Part shown: in pieces, positions 6,858-12,189 of the stretch
Numbering within the stretch: the first letter of the stretch is position 1
Layout: each line of letters begins with the position of its first letter
NCBI GenBank assembly: GCA_036939355.1
Contig: JALLAP010000981.1
Location: 1 to 12,189 of the forward strand
DNA length: 12,189 bases
Reading direction: 5' to 3'
Source of the DNA: Thalassiosira profunda
Lineage: Eukaryota > Bacillariophyta > Thalassiosirophyceae > Thalassiosirales > Thalassiosiraceae
Position numbers and translations under genes: made by a program
Notes under the pieces: model-generated
The model's database searches: none
What the model was told of the DNA's origin: nothing
What the model saw: the letters and a program-made list of their open reading frames with translations, nothing else

Positions 6858-9800
6858 TCAATGCAGAGCGCACGTGCAACCGCTCCTGCTTCCACTGCAT
6901 TCCTGCAGCATCTCTAATGTCAGCCCTTGCCCAACAACGAAGACCCTGAAAGCAGGGCATTGGATGAACCGGTTTCGGAGATAACGAGAATAGGTAGGTC
7001 TGCATGTGGTAAAATCGCGACGCATGTTCGCCCAACGTCCAAACCCGTGGATTTTGATGAGCCTCAGTAGCTCTCTGTCGTCCGCTCTCGTGAACTGGGA
7101 GGCGCTTCGCTCGACAAGTGCCACTTCTGCCGCCGGAGCAGCCGCCGCAGCCGCCACTCCACAAGTTGCTTCGTGCGACGCCGCCTCCTCAAAAGTGAGG
7201 AACCGAAGATTGCAGTCAGCTCTGTCGCAGTCCCAAAGCGTGTGCTCTCCTTGCGGATTGTTGTTGGCAATGTACGATGCGAGATATGCGGGGGAAGCAA
7301 CGCCCGTCGTTTGATGAGCCCGGTGCCAGCGTTCAGCGATATCTGCAGCAATATCTCCCCGGGACATGCCTGGGAATTGCCCGAGACGTCCAAGACGAAC
7401 CTCCGAGTTCACGATTTCCAGCAACCGCTCTTCGTCCAGTTTGAACAAGAGCTTCGCGCACCGAGTCCGGCACTCGCACTCGTTGAGGCAGGGCAAGGCT
7501 GGATCGTACGCACAGATCGCGTGCGCAGCATTGTCGACCGAGCTTTCGTAAGTGATGTTCGCCGGATTGCAATCGCGAGCACTGTCAAATGTCTTGAACT
7601 CCAAATGAGTCGTATGAGATGCTTCCCAGGTCTGGGCCTTCACAAGAGACAATGATAGGCCTCCCGCTGGACTGAGGACGGAAATGTATCGCAGAAGGGC
7701 CACGACACCGCCCCGTCTCCGGAAGAAGCCGTGGTAATTGAAGTACAACTCAGCGAGCTTCACCACGCCTGGAGCCCCAGGATACCAACCCGTCTCGCCA
7801 GTTTCGTTGCAGTACGCATTCACGGCTCTAGATGCGCTCCACTCGTCGCCCACGACGAGATTTAGTTGTTGTTGTCCAGCCGGCAGAGTACGACCACGCT
7901 GGGTGCGCAAGAACACCGCACCCACTTCTTGCTCGTCGGCTCGCACGCCTCGGACGTCGGAGGTCAGATTCCCCTGGACGGCCATTGTAAAGACGTAATT
8001 CAATGCGAGGCACCGCCCGAACGCCCAATCATTTTGCTTGGTGACCTCCGCTTGGATCTCAGGGTCAGAGGCAGTCTGAACTGGCCTCAGAACTTCGAGT
8101 TGGCTTTGGAGCGTCGCCACGAACCCAGCCGGCATGTTCGCCTGGCCAGTGTAGAACTGCTCAAAGGTCACACGGCGCCCCTGCGTCGGGCATTCGATAC
8201 CAGGCGGCCCGAGAGAGCTCAAGATGACCCTCAGGCGAAGCCCCGCGATAGATTGGTAGCGCTCCTCGAGCAAGTCATCCGACAACAGAAACGGGGGCAC
8301 CGGCTTCTCCCAATGCTCACAGAAATCGATGTACTTCTGGCGATAGAAGCGTCTGATCTGCACCTCGGTTACGCCCCGTTCCGTCGTGGCAAAAGGCTTG
8401 ATCAGTTCGACTTTGACCTCCTCCTCGAAGTGCTCAGGGGTGACAAGGTAGAATCTGGGGAGGCACCGAATAGGGCAGTTGCACCTGCAGTTGGAAGAGA
8501 GCAGTAAAGGGTCAGAGTTCCGGTCGAGGATGCGAACAGGAGACAGCTGCATGCACGTACGTCCTCCAGAACTCGATCGAGCAACTCTTGCCAGCAAGAT
8601 TTGCTGGTCTGTTTCCGAACGTGGTGTTGAGCGGACTGGCATCCCTGGCATCCCCCAGCGGACCACTCTCGTGGTGAAGGTGCAACAGTTGCACTTTCTG
8701 GAGGTAGGCCTCGGTTCCAGTCAGAAGGGAGCCATCCGCATCGTTGCTGATGGACATGTGGTTCAGCAGCCGCTGCATACCATTTGGGTCGTCGCAGTAT
8801 TCTTCGTTCTCCGAGAACAAATAGATTATCTGAGTAAGAGTGGGAACGTGCGCGCGCGAGGCTCCAGTTTGCTGCCTCCCGTCGTCTCGGTTGACTGTAA
8901 TGCCATTGATGAGCATCGCACCAGCGGCTCTTTCATTGGCAGTCAGAGCTGGGTGGTTGGCGGTCAGCTTGTTCTGAGCGATATAATCGTCAAAGAATCG
9001 AGGCAAGTCCCGGAATATGTCGCACAGCCGGCGGTTGTGCGCGTTTGCATCGCTGTTGGAAAGCGTGGACCCATCCTTCGCGCTGACAGTGCGGTCGTCG
9101 ACGCGGCATTGCACAGCCTCCAATGCAGGGCATTGGGCTGCAAGCTTCGCCCCAATCCCTCCGGGAACAAGGCCAGAGTAGTCCCATAGTCGCGGAGCCC
9201 CGAATTGCTGCTGCTGCTCATCGCCCACACCGCCGAGGCCGCGGACGAGGACATCCAGCGTAGCATTCTTCTGGATGTTGAAGTCCAAGAGGGTGCGGGC
9301 GTCATCGAGCGTCTTGCCCCCGCCCACCACGCGCAAGCTGTACTCGACGTCGTCTGCCACGCCCACCCGCTTGTGAATCTCACCCCTTTGATGGATTGTC
9401 TCAATCAAAAAGTTCATCAGGAAGTCCGTTTGTCCTTCGTGTGGTGGTACACCTGGAGGAAGCTCAGCTGGCGCCTCGATCCTACCATCGCCAGTACCAG
9501 GAAGAGTCTCGCCCGGAACGAGGGACGTACCCATGATACAACAGCACATAGTGAGAGCGCTGAGTGCCCTCAGCTCAATCTCCTCACAGGCGTCGGGATA
9601 ATAGCGTTCGGCCATGGCTGCCAGAATTTGGTCGCAGTGGAAGAGATTGAGCCACGCCCCCGGCTGATTCACGTCCACCCGGATGAGCTTTTCCAGCATC
9701 ACCCGTTCCTCGTTTTTCCTTCCGTCGTTGCCAATGTCGCATGCAAGCTTAAGGTAGCGCTGCAAATAATCAAACGCTTCCTCTCCCACGTTGCTATCCC

Positions 9801-10284
9801 CCACAGCCTGTGTAGGCGGTTCCATCTCGAGCTTGATCGGGATGCACCACGCCTTATGGCAGTTGGGCATATCACTCTGCGGGTTCGCACCCCGCCAGTG
9901 CTTTTCCTTGCAAACTTCAGAGCAATAGGACGTCTTCTTGCAGCGCAGGCAGAGGATTCTCTCGGGTTCCGTCTTCTCCTCCCGCATCTTGCAGAGGGAG
10001 CACAAAATCGTGAGGTTGGAAGGCTTGATGGCGAGGATCTTCTTGCTCGGACCCCCCACTGTCTGGATGCAGCATCGTCCGGTGGCCTCGTCGAGAGGCT
10101 TCTTGATCACGGCCGTTTTGCCATTGTGCTGCCTCGCCTTCTCAGACGCGAGGCCGTGAATTTTGACGTACCGCCCGGCCGAAAGCAAGGCGGCCGTCGC
10201 GGTTGCCTCATCGGCCATGGTAGAGGTGTCAGGGGCGTCGGTGATGGCGTCAGGAGGGAGGCGCCTTGGTTCTTTTCCCGCCAT
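6858..10284 (-). CDS. Multidomain MYND / ubiquitin-like / C2H2 / SANT protein
   Basis: Two exons, 10284-8561 and 8484-6858, join in phase 2 to give 1116 aa. Start: ATG 10284 in the context AAAAAAATGG; the open frame extends upstream only via non-ATG codons. Residues 39-92 resemble the SH3/KOW-like segment often preceding MYND in algal proteins (VKIHGLASEK to AIKPSNL). The MYND finger has C95-x2-C98, C112-x2-C115, C121-x3-C125 and H143-x3-C147. Residues about 160-240 are TPR-like (LEKLIRVDVNQPGAWLNL). Residues about 290-352 match ubiquitin from helix 1 to the terminal Gly-Gly, including KTLDDARTLLDFNIQKNATL. The middle (about 355-960) is unrecognised, with Cys clusters CNCPIRC and CLNECECRTRC. 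A C2H2-like finger (CDRADC to HEATC) and an Ala run precede a SANT/Myb domain at 1039-1081 (FTRADDRELLRLIKIHGFGR). A nuclear, DNA- or chromatin-linked regulatory role is inference. The last 35 residues after SANT are doubtful because an intron may be hidden there. Confidence 0.82.
6966..7094 (-). other. SANT/Myb-like domain region of the MYND protein
   Basis: The translation has the three-helix SANT/Myb layout: an aromatic/acidic start (FTRADDRELL), a middle GFGRWANMRRDF, and a third helix rich in basic and aromatic residues (PTYSRYLRNRF). Phe replaces the usual first Trp, and the Trp in GRW is kept. Such domains bind DNA or histone tails; which applies here is unknown. Confidence 0.7.
8485..8560 (-). 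other. 76-nt GT-AG intron in the MYND gene
   Basis: On the minus strand the donor is GGAC|GTACGT (8560) and the acceptor is CCAACTGCAG|GTGC (ends 8485). A CTGAC branch-point-like sequence and a pyrimidine-rich stretch lie between. Splicing joins EFWRT to CNCPIRC in phase 2 and bridges two frames that would otherwise each stop or start arbitrarily. The length matches the 70-nt intron in the amine oxidase gene. Confidence 0.88.
9229..9345 (-). other. Ubiquitin-like segment inside the MYND protein
   Basis: Residues 314-352 align with ubiquitin from strand 3 to the C-terminus. LDDARTLLDFNIQKNATL parallels LEDGRTLSDYNIQKESTL, with the Lys equivalents of ubiquitin K48 and K63 kept and a terminal Gly-Gly in VRGLGG. 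A preceding helix (about residues 290-310) could be ubiquitin helix 1, but the first beta-hairpin is not visible. The segment continues into VGDEQQQQ, so it is internal, not a free C-terminus. Confidence 0.75.
9843..10002 (-). other. MYND zinc finger of the large minus-strand protein
   Basis: It encodes about residues 95-147 with two zinc-binding sets in MYND order: CSLC, CLRC, YCSEVCKEKHW and HKAWC. All eight expected ligands are present. MYND fingers usually mediate protein-protein contacts with proline-rich partners. Confidence 0.88.
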
Positions 10285-10426
10285 TTTTTTAGGTGCACAT
10301 TTCACGTGTAAAGTGCAACCCCGCCCGCCGCGAGCGCCCCTGTCCACAGCAACCCAACACGCCGCAGGCTACCGCCTCCGCATCCCCCCAGGCCCGCAGC
10401 GCCTCTCACGGGCCCCTCTCTAAACA
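10285..10426. promoter_or_regulatory. Divergent promoter with a 24-bp dyad centred on CACGTG
   Basis: Only 142 bp separate the ATG of the leftward MYND gene (10284) from the ATG of the rightward DNAJC3-like gene (10427), so both promoters must share it or overlap coding sequence. At 10294-10317 lies a dyad in which 20 of 24 positions are symmetric; its centre is CACGTG (10303-10308), a G-box/E-box recognised by bZIP and bHLH factors in eukaryotes. The dyad ends about 10 bp from the MYND ATG. The rest is C-rich on the plus strand, without a clear TATA box. Confidence 0.6.
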
Positions 10427-12189
10427 ATGAGCGCCTTCCGACGCCGCCGGTCTCCCATGCTGGGCCTGCTCTTATTCGCGGCGGCGGCGCTTGCCGTCCT
10501 CGGCGCTGCGGCCGATGCCGACGTCTCGTCAGAGGAGGAGGAGGAGGCCGCCGAGCCAGAGCTCGTGGTCTCCATCGAAGTCACCATCCCCGAGGTCGCC
10601 CCAGCAGTAAAGCGGGGAGACCAAGAGGCCGAGTGCGCCTCCTGGGCCGAGGCGGGCGAGTGCGAGGCCAACCCAACCTACATGCTGGAAAATTGCGCCG
10701 CCTCCTGCGGCGCGGAGGGGGCGGGCGAGGGAGATGAGGACACAACTGCCCCGGGGAGCAGGTATGGCATGGCGCAAGTCTACCACGGGGAAGACGCGGC
10801 CGTCGGGGCCTTTCGCTTCGTGGAGCATTACGCCAAGCATTATCTGCAGCAAACCATCCCGATCCCCGTGGTGTTGGAAGTGGCGCGGGATTTGCAAAAG
10901 TCCATCGAGGAAAACGCTCCCGCGTATACTCCTCCGAAGGATATCACGCATTGCGGCGGGGAGAAGAAGCCCCGCCCCTGCTCCGCGGGCAAGCTGTGGA
11001 AGAGAGCCGAGGATCTGCGCAAGGAGGACATGTACGACGCTGCGGGTGCCGATCTCATCCGCGCTCTCCTCAAAACTGGCANAGGATCTGCGCAAGGAGG
11101 ACATGTACGACGCTGCGGGTGCCGATCTCATCCGCGCTCTCCTCAAAACTGGCATCGAGGCGGATTTCGTGGAACGCTGTGAGCGATCGCTGGAGTGGGC
11201 CTTCGGGAGCATCACGCGGCAGCGCGAACGGGAGAGGCGGGCGGCCGAGGAGGAGGCCAAGCTCGAGAAGCGAAGGGCCGAGGAGCGGGAGGCAATTGCC
11301 GAGGCGGAAGAGCGGAGGAAGGAATACGAGAGCCATTTCTTGAAGTTCGGGGAGACACTCCTTGCGGGCGGAGGTGGCAGCGCCGAGGCGACTGTGGGGG
11401 CGGACGGCTCCACAGAAACGATCGAGAATGAATCGGCTGAGCTCATTGCTAGTGTGATCCAGACCTTTACTGCCACTGGTCCGGCGGGCGGGAATTGGAG
11501 CGAGACCCTCGGGCTCATTCGCAAGATCCCGCAGTCGGACAAGACCATCGACGTGCTCCTCATCGAAGCCCGGTGCCACGAGATGGAAGGCAATCACAAG
11601 CAGGCACTGTCAGCGGCGGGAAAGCTCATTTCGAAGGCCGCCGACTACACACCTTGGCTGACTGACAGTCCTCGGATGATGGCCGCCACGCTGGGCGCCA
11701 ATGCGGCTATGCAACTGGGGCTGTCAAAGAACGCCCTTTCCTTCTATCAGAATGTCTTGAAGTTTGACCCGGAGCAGGAGCGGGCCCGGAAGCAATACAG
11801 AGGTCTGAAGAAGGTGGTTAAGCTGCTCAATAAGGCGGAGGAGCAGATTCAGAAGGGATACAACAAAGCCGCGTCGGAGTTCATCGACGATGCACAGAGT
11901 GCTATGCGAGGATTGGATGTGGACTCTCCGCTCTTTCGCAGCGGCATCCAGCTGAAGCAGTGCACGATAATGAGCGGGATGTCGAAGTTCGAAGAAGCGC
12001 TGGTGAACTGTGATACTGCCGTGGAACTTCGGTTGGCTCACAGCGACGTCGTCTCGGCGGCGCTCCGCAAGGAAGCTCACTTGGTCCGTGCGGAGGCGCT
12101 CATGCTAGACATGGATTACGATGAGGCCGTTAGTGATTTTCGGGCGGCGTTCGACCTCGTCCCCGACGACGACCAAACCGGGGAGAAAC
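10427..12189 (+). CDS. DNAJC3/P58IPK-like ER TPR co-chaperone with ShKT-like module (3' partial, frame broken by assembly join)
   Basis: The first methionine (10427, context AACAATGAG) opens a signal peptide (LGLLLFAAAALAVLGAAADA). An acidic stretch follows, then a four-Cys ShKT-like module (C70, C79, C90, C94; WAEAGECEANPTYM). A charged coiled-coil-like segment lies at about 239-276. From about 300 onward there are TPR-type helix pairs; LKFDPEQERARKQYRGLKK (from about 420), then LLNKAEEQIQKG and DYDEAVSDFRAAFDLVPDD, closely resemble DNAJC3/P58IPK just before its J domain. P58IPK works in the ER lumen as an Hsp70 (BiP) co-chaperone. The J domain should lie beyond 12189. The frame read from 10427 is lost at N (11082), where 73 nt (72-bp duplicate plus N) are extra. 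Counting the duplicate once, the frame is open to the window end (563 codons; residue numbers use this count). The family call rests on the C-terminal TPR part; DNAJC7-like is a less likely alternative. Confidence 0.82.
11010..11154 (+). repeat. Exact 72-bp tandem duplication around a single N (assembly join)
   Basis: 11010-11081 and 11083-11154 are identical over 72 bp and are separated only by N at 11082. The extra 73 nt shift the reading frame of the DNAJC3-like gene; counting the unit once gives one uninterrupted frame. The likeliest explanation is two contig ends that overlap by 72 bp but were placed side by side with a gap character. A real duplication is less likely because it breaks an otherwise intact gene exactly at an ambiguous base. 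Confidence 0.93.

Noticed and set aside
9205..10311. 368-codon plus-strand open frame, with others at 7866-8507 and 8479-9189
   Set aside because: All lie antisense to the MYND gene, whose translation carries clear MYND, ubiquitin-like and SANT motifs; the plus-strand products have none.
5961..10347. A transposon or viral element explaining the odd domain mix on the minus strand
   Set aside because: No transposase, reverse transcriptase, integrase, terminal repeats or target-site duplication could be seen; the introns match those of the host genes.
10285..10347. Upstream extension of the MYND protein to position 10347
   Set aside because: This needs a GTG start and would run through the G-box dyad; ATG 10284 has a good A-rich context.
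10529..11593. Long minus-strand open frame running through the N
   Set aside because: Antisense to the DNAJC3-like gene, Ser/Arg-rich without motifs, and artificially lengthened by the duplicated segment.
1..12189. tRNA, rRNA, CRISPR array or bacterial operon signals
   Set aside because: No cloverleaf, rRNA-like or regularly spaced repeat sequence was seen, and introns plus signal peptides show a eukaryotic nuclear origin.

Overview
This is a nuclear window from a unicellular eukaryote, most likely a microalga or related protist. I cannot fix the lineage, although a stramenopile- or haptophyte-like alga fits the protein families. The eukaryotic evidence is: two short GT-AG introns (70 and 76 nt) that restore reading frames exactly; secretory signal peptides; a K-Cl-type cotransporter; a MYND-finger protein of a style common in microalgae; and an ER-type TPR/J-protein. 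I see no plasmid, phage, CRISPR or clear transposon signature.

Layout, left to right. 1-387: an upstream region with three perfect short inverted repeats. 388-3489 (+): an intronless SLC12/KCC-like cation-chloride cotransporter. 3490-3938: non-coding. 3939-5799 (+): a secreted, possibly GPI-anchored FAD amine/polyamine oxidase with one 70-nt intron. 5800-5960: a short convergent intergenic region. 6599-5961 (-): a helical, TPR-like coding exon whose 5' part is unresolved. 6600-6857: a spacer with a perfect 11-bp-arm hairpin. 10284-6858 (-): a large multidomain protein in two exons (SH3-like/KOW-like segment, MYND finger, TPR-like helices, the C-terminal two thirds of a ubiquitin fold, a C2H2-like finger and a SANT/Myb domain). 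10285-10426: a 142-bp divergent promoter holding a 24-bp dyad centred on CACGTG. 10427 to the window end (+): a DNAJC3/P58IPK-like ER co-chaperone with an N-terminal ShKT-like module. The right edge cuts it before the expected J domain, and an assembly join (a single N flanked by an exact 72-bp duplication) breaks its frame.

The genes do not form an obvious multi-gene system; they look like independent nuclear genes, two of which share a divergent promoter. The most unusual protein is the MYND/ubiquitin-like/SANT protein. The next most interesting points are the altered K+-site residues in the cotransporter and the ShKT-like module on a P58IPK-type protein. Family assignments come from reading the translations against remembered family motifs; no database search was run.
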